Assembly (NCBI RefSeq): GCF_000003815.2
Contig: NC_049982.1
Coordinates: forward strand, 11,100,175 to 11,164,174
Direction of reading: 5' to 3'
DNA: 64,000 nt
From: Branchiostoma floridae
Taxonomy: Eukaryota; Chordata; Leptocardii; Amphioxiformes; Branchiostomatidae
Shown: positions 45,001-57,243 of the stretch, one piece after another
Position numbering within the stretch: position 1 is the stretch's first letter
Layout: the number at the start of each line of letters is the position of its first letter
Position numbers and translations under genes: made by a program
Notes under the pieces: model-generated
What the model saw: only the letters and a program-made list of their open reading frames with translations
Database searches by the model: none
Told to the model about the DNA's origin: nothing

Positions 45001-47559
45001 GCGTCAAACAGAAAGGAAAAAAAATAGCTGGCCGGTTCAGCCTGCGAGATGAAATGGGACATTTTTATTAGAGGGAGTTTAGAATTAGCATGATTGTAAA
45101 CAAGCAAATTGTACTATGGCAGCTACTGCTTATGATATTACAACTGCCATGTTTTGATCAGAAATACACAGGCAATCATTGTTGTACCCTTAGAAGCAGA
45201 ATGCACCTTGACCTGGCAGCCATGTTGTTTATGTAGGGTGATGGACTTGGGGTCAAAGTCCACCTACAGTCAGCAGCTCACAGACTGCAGGCTTGTTGTC
45301 TTCCTGAAAAGACTCCTGGATGAGCTGCATAGAAGAGGAGTCATTTCATGGTAATACCCATATGTTTTTCTATGCTTGCTGACAATCCTGTGTGAAACAT
45401 AAGATTTGTAAAAAAAATGCTTGTAATATGTACATGTGACTTTGTGTATGATAAAGAAAGTCTAAGTTATAGATACTACATAGTTTCTGATTGTAGGAAG
45501 TTGTGCCTTCAAAACTGTCATTATTATGGTATGGCTGAAATATTTTTTTTTTTCATATCTGCCTTTAAAATGATTTAATTAAGGTTTTTTTGGTCATTTT
45601 AAGAGTAAAACTGTATACTTTGGCCCCCTGTACCCTGGTATTACATATATCCAAATGAGCTGAAATTTGGCACAGATGTGCCTTGGTAATTCCCCCATAA
45701 AATGTCAATATCACTTTTGGTGTACAGTATAACAAAATGCTTATTTTTGCGATTTTTTGGACATTTTTTGACCAAAAAAGGACACTTTTGGCCCCTGTGC
45801 CCTGGTTTTAGAACCGGATGACCTGAAATTTAGTAAAGGAGTGCCCTAGACATATGCGCACATGGATTCATTAACACTTGAGGCACACAGTACAACAAAA
45901 TGCTTAATTTTGCGATTATTTGGCCATTTTATGACCGAAAACGTACACTTTTGGCTCTTGTGCTCTGGTTTTAAAACCAAATGACCTAAATTTTGGTAGA
46001 AGGGTGCACTAGATATTTATAACTACTGCAAAATGATATATTTGGGGATTTTTTTGTCATTTTTCCAATAGCCAGATGGGTCAATGACCTTAAGGTCGTT
46101 GGTCAATGACCTTAAGGTCGTTGTTGACCCCCAGCTGCAGATTGCACCTACTGGCATGTATGTCCATTTAATCTAATTAGATAGGTAACCAATCACTTAG
46201 CCTGAATCTATATCCTAAAGAGGGGGGGGGGGCAGCCAATCAGCGAGCCCGGTGTTATCTGGAAGAGTCCATGCTTACACGGAGGGGTTCATTTTTTTTT
46301 AAATTCATCATTGGACTGGTGAAGTCTTTCAGTAGGGTTATTTTTGGACTGGTCTAATTTGCAATTTTACATGGGTGTGCTGGAAGAGTCCATTCTTGCA
46401 TGGAGGGGGGCTTTTTTAAAAATCCATTTTTTGGACTTCAGTGATTATGTCAATGTCCTATTTTAGCGGATGTATTTTTGGACTGCTCTACTTAACATGG
46501 AAGAGTCCATTTTTGCACATGGAAGGGGGATTTTTTCAAATTCAGTTTAAAACGGGTGATGATTCAAAATTCAATTTTTAGTGGAAGTGTTTTAGACTGG
46601 TCTATTATACCTTTTCATGCACTGGGACCTTTTTTGCTAAATTCAATTTTGGATTTGGTTTCTTATTCAAAGGGCCAAGGTTTCAGTGGGAGTATTTCTG
46701 GACTGGTCTATTGTGCAAAGTCACATAGGGTGCACTGGACTCCATTCTTGAACGGGGGAATTTTGTTAGATTCATTTTTGGGTTAAACCGTCATTAGTAA
46801 AAGTGAATTTCAAATGGGTGATTTGGAAATAGTCTGATGTTGCATGGGGAGGGAGATGGCTGATATATGCTGTATTTGCTCTCAAGCAAATGTTGGCCTT
46901 TCTAGTTCTTTAAATTTTTGTTGTCATGTCCAAGGTACCCTCCTTATAATAATCCCCTTATTGTGCCATATTCAGCTGAATTGCTTACCTTTATTTTGGA
47001 CAGTGACCACAGCTAAAGATGCATTAACCTTTCACCTACTTTTCATATATGTACAATGCCGTAAATGTGGAGTAGGGATAGTATTTGTTCTGGAGGTTTA
47101 TGATTTACCAACCACTTCAAGAAACAGTGCTTTTAGACACATCTTAACATCACCTCACTTAATACTGGTTCCAGGAGAGGGCTGCCGGCTACTGACTCCT
47201 CACCACTTTGGGACAACATGGCCGAATCTTCTCTCTTGTCCTTAGAATGCCCTGAAGACGTTGTTGTGCTAAACGACAACCCAACATTCAGACACCGCCC
47301 TCGTTTCTACTTTGATGACATCCTGGACAACAGTGAAATATGGGACATGGACACCCTCCTGACATTTGTAGATACACAGGACTACATAGTGCACAGGGTG
47401 GACTGGGTAGATGCTGTGGTTGCATCTTACTACAGCAAGACGATTGACGGTAACTTGGATGACTGCAAAGAACTGGAAGTGAGCATATCTGAGGACGAGG
47501 GGATCGCTAGTTTGGCAGATTCCACTGAAGTGGCCTTCCTGTACAATTCCAAACTTTAA
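39098..47559 (+). CDS. PNPLA2 (ATGL)-like patatin triacylglycerol lipase, 564 aa
   Basis: Nine coding exons in agreeing phase: 39098-39257, 42282-42580, 42952-43064, 43375-43532, 43743-43979, 44248-44374, 44848-44949, 45237-45350, 47175-47559. The patatin domain is complete: oxyanion loop GCGFLG (residues 7-12), nucleophile elbow GASAG (Ser38), and the dyad Asp157 in YVDGG. Further matches to vertebrate PNPLA2/3/5 are [61 protein letters not shown] and [21 protein letters not shown]2 performs the first step of triglyceride hydrolysis on lipid droplets. The protein starts about nine residues later than human PNPLA2. Exon 5 is an acidic, Ser-rich linker, and the long last exon ([18 protein letters not shown]) has no counterpart that I recognise. 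It could equally be pre-duplication to PNPLA2/3/5. Confidence 0.93.
39459..39493 (+). repeat. Foldback family B, single arm
   Basis: TTGAGATCGGGCTGGGGTTT followed by GGTAAGCAGGCTA matches one arm of the repeats at 13809-13895 and 43148-43215. Intronic. Confidence 0.7.
39499..39635. repeat. Foldback element with CTGGATGCCAGACTGTT ends
   Basis: CTGGATGCCAGACTGTT at the left is exactly mirrored by AACAGTCTGGCATCCAG at the right over 137 bp. Non-coding, in the first intron of the PNPLA2-like gene. Confidence 0.8.
40373..40570. mobile_element. Short TIR repeat family C, copy 2 (inverted)
   Basis: The same family as 37831-38026, in opposite orientation (CCGCGAACATTAATCCACC near the right end). 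The two copies bracket the SAAL1/PNPLA2-like promoter region. Confidence 0.75.
41043..41260. repeat. Foldback repeat containing a 100-N gap
   Basis: TTAACCTGGAATCCAGTC at the left is mirrored by GACTGGATTCCAGGTTAA at the right. N run 41069-41168 fills the inside. Intronic in the PNPLA2-like gene. Confidence 0.75.
43148..43215. repeat. Foldback repeat family B, both arms
   Basis: TAGCCTGGATACCATACCCC...CTCAA, then TTGAGATCGGGCTGGGGTTT...CCAGGCTA. Intronic, between exons 3 and 4 of the PNPLA2-like gene. Confidence 0.8.
45590..46860 (+). repeat. Two degenerate tandem arrays in the last PNPLA2-like intron
   Basis: Array 1 (45590-46020): CACTTTTGGCCCCTGTGCCC followed by TGGTTTTA...ATGACCTGAAATTT recurs at about 45619, 45787 and 45952, a period of about 165 bp. 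Array 2 (46250-46860): GGAAGAGTCCAT.CTT.CA..GGAGGGG recurs at about 46258, 46381 and 46499, then decays, with a period of about 120 bp. Between them is a 22 bp palindromic unit repeated twice (46079-46122, TGACCTTAAGGTCG core). Confidence 0.65.
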
Positions 47560-49136
47560 AACTGAGAAGAGTTTACTGGTTGATTACCTTTCGACAGTTT
47601 ATGTACATGCACATCATATGCATTTGTACATGTAACCAATGAGTATAAAAGAAAGAATTTAAGTAAGAATTTTATCTTTGTAAAATGTGCAAAGAAAAAC
47701 TGATTTTTGTACATTATGCGCACCTTCACACTCAATTGTAGATAAAAATGATTAAGTGTATTGTGTCAAGGGAAAACCGTCAATGTTTTATGTTCATTGA
47801 TTTCACCACAGCTTCCTGCAGGTTTGCAATATTGGAGCATTTCTGTGAAACGTCAGAGATAAATACATGAAACTCTGGAGAGACACAAAGTCTTTTGCTA
47901 CCTCAGGTTTAGAACAGACATGTGCCTTAGCCAATAAACCTTCATGTTCACAGTCAAATCTGTACAAGTGACCACCTCTACATAAGGAGCCCCTGGCTAA
48001 TGTGACTCCTTGTTGTTGGTCCTTTAGGTAATTCTTCATATGAAACATACTGAATTCTGCATATAGATCAGACTTTGTTGGTCCCCTGAATGGTCTCCTT
48101 GGGTGTTTTTGATTGTATGAGGGACCACTTATGACTTAAGACGTGGACCAGTATAGACCAACAGCAAAGTGTAGTTAAATGCTGTTATCAGTACATGTGC
48201 AAATGCAATGTCCTCTCATGTGCCAAAGCTGATGCATAAAAGACAAACAAACATGTTACTCCTTACATGCATTAAGAAATCTGTACCAATAGAATGTCTT
48301 CAGAACATGTGGACCATTTAGATAAAACACTTAGGCCACAGCAAGTAAATTGTATGAATGACATTCTCTGCAGACTGCAAAAATAATGAGACAGGGCAAA
48401 AAACAAGATGGGTAAACAAAACAAGATTCAACATGGACACCATAACTGTTATAAATAGAATTGAAGTGACAAAAAATGGTGTCATTTATTACTGTTTTCA
48501 AGAAGTGCGGTCAACGTGGCAGACTGGCATCACCATGTTTGCAACCCCACTCATGGCTTCCATATTGGTGCCAGTTTTACTAGTTTCAGTTCTACAACTA
48601 CGGTCATAGCTTCCTCACTTGTGTCTTTTTTACAAGTACAATTATTAGACTATAACACATTTTCCCATTTTTGTCATGTCCCACAGGAGAAAAAAATTAT
48701 TATCTTTTTTGAAATTAAAAAAAATTCATGAGCACGTTGATGTCATCCATAGAATTTACTTGCTGCATAGGGCCTTATAAGAGAATATGTATGTACATGT
48801 GTACATGAAATAATTTTTTAAGATGATAAGGATATTTAAAGTTGAGCATAATGAGCAGATGTCATCCAAGTAACAAAGTGAATACCCACTAGTATTGTAA
48901 ATGAAGATAGTAGAATATGTGTTGGTTATATGCAATCAATGATAGCAAATTTCACACGTGAATCCAGCTGTCAGTGGGTATTATACATGTAGTAATATGT
49001 ATGTCCATATAGCAAAGTTGAAATAGAGATATTACGAGTCATATGCAAGTACTTACATTAAATGATACATTTCTTTCTTGTCAGTGAAAGTTATTGAGGT
49101 ATTTTAATTATGCACACACATTCTATTATACACGAT

Positions 49137-49278
49137 GTGATGTGCCAAACTAACGGGGGCAATTGCATATTAAAGATATGTGCTTTCCAAAGCACTGGCA
49201 ATAGCAAGTGATGTGCCAAACTAACGGGGGCAATTGCATATTAAAGATATGTGCTTTCCAAAGCACTGGCAATAGCAA
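49137..49278 (+). repeat. Two identical 71 bp tandem copies
   Basis: Unit starting GTGATGTGCCAAACTAACGG occurs at 49137-49207 and 49208-49278 without visible differences. Confidence 0.95.
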
Positions 49279-49920
49279 GTACATTGTACAGTTCTTTTAT
49301 CTTCATGACACAATTGATGTGACTAGTCCTGCCTTTTAAGTGCTTAGGCCAGAACTGGTCGTCCCTTGCTCCTGTCTGTTGCGGCTCTCCAAAATGCAGG
49401 GTTCTTTGCATTTGTTCTGTCCGTTGTGTAGGCCTTATCCTATCTACATTAAACTGATGGAAAACACACTTTTGGTTCTTCGAATAAACTGATTGTGCAG
49501 TGATACTGTCTGTTAACCATTGTCTGCTGTGCGACGTCATTCCGTGGACTAAGAACTTACGAGCGAATGTCTGTAAGGGTCACAAGCAAGTATTTCATAG
49601 ACAGTACATGTATATATAGAATACAACACGGTGTATTCCGTATCACCCAAGGTATCAGCCCGACCACAAGCATTCATCTAATACATATATGTATATAGTC
49701 CTTTAGTGTGTTATCATTTGGTGAGAATTGCAAGCGAAAAATCTTTACACTTGCGGACTTTCCGTGCTTCAAAGTTGGGCAAAATTTCAGTTTTTTCCAA
49801 GGTGAAAACAGTGTTTTGCATTCAGGTTGCCCATAACCATAGATTTTACAGAAGATTGACTTTACTGCTATTTAATGCAAGTTTAGGCATTGCTCTAATC
49901 ATCACATTCTGCTTTTGTTG

Positions 49921-50041
49921 TATTAGTGCCCTAAAGTTGGCCAATTTTCATGTTTTTGATCAGTATTAGTGCCCTAAAGTTGGCCAATTTTCATGTTTTT
50001 GATCAGTATTAGTGCCCTAAAGTTGGCCAATTTTCATGTTT
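49921..50041 (+). repeat. Three 43 bp tandem copies
   Basis: Unit TATTAGTGCCCTAAAGTTGG...TTTTTGATCAG starts at 49921, 49964 and 50007; the third is incomplete at its end. Confidence 0.95.
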
Positions 50042-50846
50042 TTTATATGCCAAAATCTGGGAAAATTATCTATAAACTTCTTTGGCCTGTTGCCATAGCA
50101 ACGAGAGGTTCTGGGCAGAAAGAGAGCTATTTTCAGGGGTTGTGTACCAAGTACTATCACTGCAAAATGAGCCAAATCGATTTTTTGACCCCTGCCACCA
50201 TTGTTTGACCGTAACGTTGCAGGCATTCGCTCTTAACCTTTCATACCAGTGCGTGACTTACCTGCAAACGGATAACTTTCCTAGCTAAACCGGACAACTG
50301 TGAGTACAGATTATATATGTAACATATTCCAGGTTCTTGGGGATCAGTTCATGACCATAACGTTGCCCTGGTCAAAACTCGACCGCAAATAGTTGATTGT
50401 ATCGATCATCCGTTTAAATTTTTCGTTCAAGTTCCGCTAGACATTCAGCTGTAGGTACCAAAGTTCATGTCAAAGTACAACCTATATGCGTCCGGCTAGG
50501 GTCATGGAAAAATATGTAAGCCTTGAGCATATCTGTTACCTTCGAAGCTGTAAATCTGAAAAAAATGAAAAATTCGGCACATATTTCATGGAACTCCATT
50601 AGAAATTCAATATGGCAAGGGAAATGTTCAGATATGTGGTTGACAAAGATCGATTTGACATACGTACGCTTGTGAATAACTAAAGCCTTTTACTTCTTCA
50701 GTATGACAAATGTTGTCCGAAATATACTAGCTAGCAAGATAGAAACGCAAGTCAATGGAAGAATAGATTTTGCCTCATTATGACATAAGCAGTTTTATTT
50801 TCCGTCGAAAGTTCCTAATCTCATTTCCACCGTATGCTAGATCGCC

Positions 50847-53800
50847 ATGAGTTACCTGAAGTCCGGCTGTGATGAGCCCCTTGTGGACGTGACGCTGGGA
50901 CAGCTGCTGGACGACGCCACGGCAAGATGGCCCGACAAGGAGGCTTACGTCTTCCGCAAGCAAGGAGTGAGAATGGCGTTTGCTGATGTCAAACAGGAGG
51001 TAGGAAATCTATGTGACTTAAAGATAAAATCAAAGCGTTTTTCGAATATTTCAACGTGACATGCCACGCACGGAATAAGGGGAACAGACAAGCTGAGTTC
51101 TTATCATAAACCAAACATAACCTTACTGGTAAACATACGCACGTCCACATGTATTCCTCGGCTTTACTCGCCCCCAATAGTATTTATGAATCCAGGGCAA
51201 TCTGAGGTTGCGATGGCGTAATGGATAGTACACTTTGCCATTTTAGATAACAAGCTAACGAAATTTAAAAAAATCAAAATTGCTCCCGCTATTCTAAGTG
51301 CAATGAACATTAGCCTATTATGACGTTTATGCAACATAACACACTCTCCACACAGGCGGACCGGCTGGCTGCCGGACTGATGTCTATCGGAGTAGGCCGT
51401 GGTGACGTGGTGGCATGGGTCATCAGCGGCCGGCCGGAGTGGGGCCCTTTGGCTTTTGCCATAGCAAAGATTGGAGCCGTTTCTGTAAGTCCTCTTATGT
51501 TATTTGTGTTCACGTAATTCTGTTCTGGTGGCCTGTCATAGGGTAAACCCGGTAAAAACAGTTATTCCATTCATTCGTTCGTTCATTCATCCATTAATGT
51601 AATCTTCATTTCTTTACCAAACATGTGACCACTTCAGTACCTGTTGTGTCGAATGGATCTAATCAATTTTTTTTTCTACAGCTCCCTCTTATTCCCCTCT
51701 ACTTCTGGTCGTCATACGATGACACCGTTAGCAAAGTGATGGCCAAGGTAATATATGCAAATGTTTACAGCAGTTCTGTGGTTACAGCTGTCGTTTGGAG
51801 TTAATGTTCTCATCATATTGTATATAGAGGAAGAAAACGCACAAACGTCTGGTTTTCGTATGCGTTTCGCTTCATTATCTACCAAGATGACAATCATGTG
51901 TAGATAGTTTTATTTGCTGTGTTGATGATAATCCTGCTCTGTTAGAGATAAATAAACCATAGAATTAGTCCAAATGTAATCTATAATGCGGCGTTATCCA
52001 CAGTATAGAAGAGAAAACGAGTACGACACGGTAATAAGTGAAACATTAGAATGAACAGAAAACCGAGAAGGGTGGAGAAAACTAGTTCCCAGATCTTCCG
52101 AGGAGCCTGAAGGTCAAATATAGTTAGACTAAGGAATATACTAGAGATTAGATGAGAATCTGTTATGAAGTATGCATCAACTGCTTCTTTTCTTCATTTC
52201 AAGGTTAAGGTCAAAGTCTTCTTGATGGAAAATTTCCCCGCAACTGAAGACTGTGAAGGAACGCTGCCGTTCCTTAGAAGGGTCTTTCCGGAGACGACGT
52301 CAAACAAGACTAAGAGCTTAACCATTGACACGCACGTATTCTCAGACTATCGTTTTGAAGACTGCTGTTATATTTACATGCACTAGCAGCTACGATTTGC
52401 TACATAATACTAAGGAGGCGGTTATCATATCAAGTAAGTACAGATTGGTGCTTGAAAAAATCCACCTTTGTTATCTACACAGCAAAATATTCAAAAGGCA
52501 GAATTCTTCTCAACAACCTGTTAGGTATATATCTATACAAGGTGGGTTGTGTTGCCATGTAACTTCAAGTGCGGATTTGACCATATCAAACCTTAGGTGT
52601 TTTGATGCACCGTAGAATGTGTTTCACCAATACTTCACATGTCGTTTTAACAGAATGCCAAGCTTAAGATCTATTGTAATCATCGGCGACAAGAATCACG
52701 AGTAAGTATGACATGCCGCATGGCACGTAATGTAGATATAAAGAAATAGATCAGGAAAGATTGACAGTGTGATAAAAAGGGCTTAGGATATGGCTGTTTT
52801 ACGATATATTGAGACAGTGTCAAATTCTTTTTTTTTTTGGAAAATGTCCCTTCATAGATATCCAGTGCTAAAGTGTACAATATAGAATTCCTTCCATAAC
52901 CACTAGAATATACATGTAATGTTATACAATTATTGATATTCCTTACCCAGCTCTGTTGAACACCATTGTTGAAGTGCTGTTTTTCACACAAGTATCTATT
53001 CAAGTTGTTTGTTTTTCTACCAGAGACGCCTTCTACAATCTTGAAGACATACAAAGCCTGGGAACCGATGCCTCCGCCTGGGGACGTGTACAGGACGCTC
53101 AGAGCCACGCGGACTGCCACGATGCGGTTTTGTTGGCGCTTACTTCGGTAAGTAGTGTTTTCCTTTTCTGTTGGCAACACATAGATGGCCTGTGATACAA
53201 GCATGATGGTCCTTTCACTTAGCTACGTGTTGGCCTTCGAATGGCATGTTGCAATATCTTACATGTGGATCATACCAGACTGGAAAATCTTCAGATACTT
53301 AAGTTATGCTGCAAGAATCCTGCAACATTGCCTGGTGATTCCACAATCAGTGACTCTCCAAGTAGATGTTCGGCTATTTTGTGGCGTTGTTGTCTTAGGC
53401 GTTTTAGTCGGGCTTTCAATTTTGTGCTGTTTCTTCATTTTCACTGGCCAAGAGCCAGAGCTGAACCTCTGCTTGGCTGAGGGTTATTTAACAATGTTCC
53501 ACACACAGGGAAGTGCTGGTCTTCCGAAATGTGTTGAACATAGCAGCCTCACCATTGTCAACAGCACACGCCTTCACATGAAGGCCACTGGCATGGATAA
53601 AAAGGTAACCACAGATTTGCTACAGACACTATGTTTGGTATCCATCTGTAAATGGTTTGTGAAATTGCTGGGTTTTTACCTAGTCGCTTGAAGTATCGTC
53701 ATCGGTGTCGGCAGTCTGGTTTCTGCACATGTCATGCCATCTCCCGTACCTCCCGTTATGATATAACCTGCGCACCGTATTACGTATAGTCCAATGGTAA

Positions 53801-56800
53801 GCAGCCCTGTCTCTGGACCAACAGGCTTGGGATTGGGATACCGGCTGTTGTCGCCCACCCAACACGTGCGCAACTTGAAAGGGTTGCAACCCTTAAAGGG
53901 TGGGACGTTAAGTCATATTAGTCCATAGTTCATAATCTGCTTGTCGAAAAAAGCTAACGAAATTTCTCCTGTAAATACTGTACATACCGCCTGTCTTCTC
54001 TGTCACCATGGACCAGTGGAAGATAAGCAGTTCGGTGAGCTAAACTGGTTGGAGATTATTATCGTTGAGTATATCTCCCTGTACCCTACAGAGCACCGTG
54101 CTGTTACCCACAGATCTGACTGAGATGCCAATAGCCTTCCAGCTTCCCTTCACCGCGGGCTGTACCCTTGTCCTTCCAAGCGAAGAATCACCTACAGTCT
54201 CAGAAATCCTTACCGCTATAGGGGAGGAAAGGTATCTGCGCGTGTCTACAATGCCAGTCGTTTGTGTCTCTCCGTCGTGTATAAACAGAGATGAAGATCT
54301 CACTGATATCGTCAGCGTAAACGATTTACATGCATTTGAGCAAAGCCTATAACTTGCAAGATTGCATGCCATTTGTAGGTTTGAAACGCTCTAAACTGAC
54401 ACTTACGATATCAAAGTTGGAGAGCAAAATGAAGAAATACTTCAGTTAGATTGCATAATACACTTGTCTGATTGCTTGACACGTGTATTATCTAGAAATT
54501 GAATCCATACCCTCTAGATTATGATTATTGACATCCATTCGATCACCTTCAGGTGCGAGACCACCACCTTAATGTACGTGAAGACGTTTCATGAGTTCCT
54601 GCACGATCCAGCTTTGAATGAGTACGACTTGTCATTCCTGGAGCAAGGTACTCAGCTATAGTATGTCTTTAAGTTTAACAAATGGTACCTTCAAAGTCGC
54701 TGTGCTGTCTAACACCAAATTAGGCCCTGTGATATCTACCATTCTACAACCCTCGTATCAAGCATCAAACAGATCTGGCCCTGCCTGACAGAAGAAATGA
54801 TTTGGTAGCCCAGTGTGTTCTGCTGCTGCAGTGGTCTGAACGCATGATAACAGTGACAGTCACTGTTCTATATCAGTAAGAATGGCAAAACACGAGGTCC
54901 TGCTTGCACCCTTCCTCAGTTTAAAGTTTGTATCAAGAGTTGTTTTAATCCTTTCAAGCTGTATTTACTGGGCTGAATACGTAAGTGATACGAAAGTCAG
55001 CCTCAGAATAAACCATTCATATTCATGATGCTTGCGATAGTGAATACTTCATTTTTGTATTCCTTTTCACCCATTAAACCACTTGTGGTCATTTGTGCAT
55101 TTAGCCTACCGGCATGAACATGCAATAAAGATTATTATTTAATTTGATTAAAAAATCGCTCCGAACTTAAAAATTCAAAATCTTATGTTTCAGTCTCAGT
55201 AGGGGGAAATGCTGTGACCACGCCTCTGATACGGCGCGCTGCTGAAGTTCTCCCTAGTGTGGAGATATCAGTGAGTATGAAGCAAAATTCGAATTCGCAT
55301 GAAAGTTCACCTAATTGTGAGGGTATGCGTAATAGATATATTGATTTCAAACATTATATCTGTGAACAAAGAAAACACACCAATGTCATCACTGCCAATT
55401 TTTCGCTAGTCCTCTGATTCATGTCAAGTTGAAATATCACGCATTCTGACCGGAAGTATGACGTCAGCAACGGGCCTTCAAAATCTCCGTGGGCGTGTGA
55501 AGCCGATACGTGGACAGGATATATTTTTCATATTTTGTGGCTTGTACGCTAAACAGAAATATGTCCGGTTTTGGTAGTCCTAAAGTGCACCCTACTATAT
55601 TTTTTTCCGCGTTGAAGCCGGTCACCTTGTGGCCCTTAACTATAGAAATCACCATAGGCCAAAAACTGTGCTCTGATATACGTTATGTCGTCCTTACCAG
55701 TTATTATTGTACAAATGTTCTTGTGTTGTAACAGCAATGATCTATAGCTACTTACATTAATCAAGAGAAACAGTCGGCAGACATGTCTGAAGAAAGTTAG
55801 ACCAGTTTCAGTGACTAATACCAATATTGTTTCCATCCTCTTCAAAGAAAATGTACGGATCAACCGAAACCTTGACCATAACGGTCACAAGTCGTGAAAT
55901 GACAAAAGAGCAGGTAGAGTCAACAGTGGGAAGTCTACTGCCACATATGGAGGTAAGAACTCAAAGGTTCTACTTACAATTACAGTGAAAAATTAGCAAA
56001 CAAAATAACGTAATACTATACAGACCAGCAGGTGAAAGGCCTGGTAATTGTACAACGATTTACCTCCCGAATAGATTGAATAAAGATTTGAGATCTCATT
56101 GCTTCAAGCCGATTCAAGAAAACTTCCGATGGCTACCGTGATGATTGGTTTATTCAGTACCCAGCATAAATTGCACAATGTACCACTGGTTGCCTGGATT
56201 ACACTCTAATTTACAAAATGACTCAATTACAATATTTTTTACATTTTTCAAGCATTATCAAATCTTTAATCTTGGTACATGATTGATTGCAAGAAACTCT
56301 CAGAAACTTGAGTTCCACTTGTCTCTTCATTGACTAGTGTTTCACCACCTCACTAATCATTCTTTGATCAAGATGAAAGTTGTAGACAGACACGGCCAGA
56401 TCGTCCCCTTGCAGCATGAGGGAGAAGTGTGGGTTCGAGGCTACTCTATGTTCAAATGTTACCGAGGGGATGAAGAGAAAACTGCAGAGGTGAAGACGGC
56501 TGACGGGTGGTACAAAACTGGGTAAGGCATCCCTGTTGGTTAATGGCATTCATGTATCCACAGGCATGAAGATTTGATTAAAGTATCGAGAAGATAATCA
56601 TGTTCTTGTCTTACACTATCTGGATGATATAGCGATAGATTTGTGCAAATTCGATCAATAAGCAAATGCGGGCATAATATGCACAGTTAACGCGAAAATA
56701 CTGTTGGTATTTTGGGTCATTGAACTCAAGCTGAAGCAAAATGAAAATCTAGCTTTAAAGCACAGTAGTGTCTTTTGTTTTGTTTTGTTTTGCATAATTT

Positions 56801-57243
56801 TTCCAACGTAAATCCATTGCATGGACAGCATATCAATTTGAATATGAATTCTGCATTTCAGAGACATTGGAATTCTTGATGATAATGGGTTGCTGAAGAT
56901 CACAGGCAGGAAGGAAGTGAGTGTCACTGACCATGCCTTGTTCTGTATGATACCAAAATGTTCACTTTTTATGTCTAATGTGACATGATCGTATCCTTTC
57001 AAATCACAATGTTGCCACTTAGATACTGACTGATTTTCAACATGATTCAATATTCAGCAAAGTCAATTTAATTTAGCGTGGGAGAGACGAGGAACGGCTA
57101 ACACTCGTGACCGGATAAGTAAGATATGATCAGGACTTTATCAAAATTTTTCACAGGAATTCATCATAAAAGACTCGACAAACGTTCATCCCACGATGGT
57201 CGAGCAAGTTTTTCTCACGCATCCCAAAGTCTTCGATGTGAAG
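50847..57243 (+). CDS. ACSF2-like acyl-CoA synthetase, N-terminal 473 codons, C-terminus not found
   Basis: Fourteen exons with agreeing phases: 50847-50999, 51356-51484, 51682-51747, 52204-52298, 52654-52701, 53024-53147, 53509-53604, 54092-54231, 54553-54647, 55194-55270, 55848-55952, 56373-56521, 56862-56916, 57157-57243. It matches ACSF2 in order: DVTLGQLLDDATARWPDKEA, AAGLMSIGVGRGDVVAW, P-loop-like TSGSAGLPK (residues 204-212), MYGSTE (343-348), VWVRGYSMFKCY, GWYKTGD (to 427) and GRKEFII. ANL-superfamily ligases adenylate a fatty acid and pass it to CoA. Oddities: the P-loop lacks its second Thr and is followed by Cys instead of Gly. The usual PLYHC.G motif is replaced by LTEMPIAFQ. After a normal donor at 57244 no exon for the last 100-odd residues, including the catalytic lysine, is visible. 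Either distal exons lie beyond the window or the gene is decaying. The exon 4 donor (AC|gtcaaa) is weak. Confidence 0.8.
53376..53480 (-). repeat. Foldback repeat family A, one arm
   Basis: AGTCGGGCTTTCAATTTTGT ... GAGCTGAACCTCTGCTTGGC corresponds to the right arm of the palindrome at 17291-17501. Intronic in the ACSF2-like gene. Confidence 0.7.
53765..53905 (+). mobile_element. Possible tRNA-derived SINE fragment
   Basis: A tRNA-like stretch (AGTCCAATGGTAAGCAGCCC, GGGATTGGGATACC) is followed by CTGTTGTCGCCCACCCAACA and a TTGCAACCCTTAAAGGG tail. The promoter boxes are degenerate. Intronic. Confidence 0.4.

Larger units (their letters stand above)
47560..50846. other. Intergenic, PNPLA2-like 3' end to ACSF2-like start
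   Basis: It contains the 3' flank of the lipase (AATAAA near 47933), two recent tandem arrays listed separately, and no recognisable gene. A donor-like GTGAGTAC at about 50298 and an acceptor just before the ATG (TATGCTAG|ATCGCCATG) would allow a 5' UTR exon for the ACSF2-like gene. Confidence 0.4.

Noticed and set aside
53185-53691. 168-codon plus-strand ORF with hydrophobic stretches
   Set aside because: It runs through the ACSF2-like exon 53509-53604 in another frame and through a foldback repeat arm.
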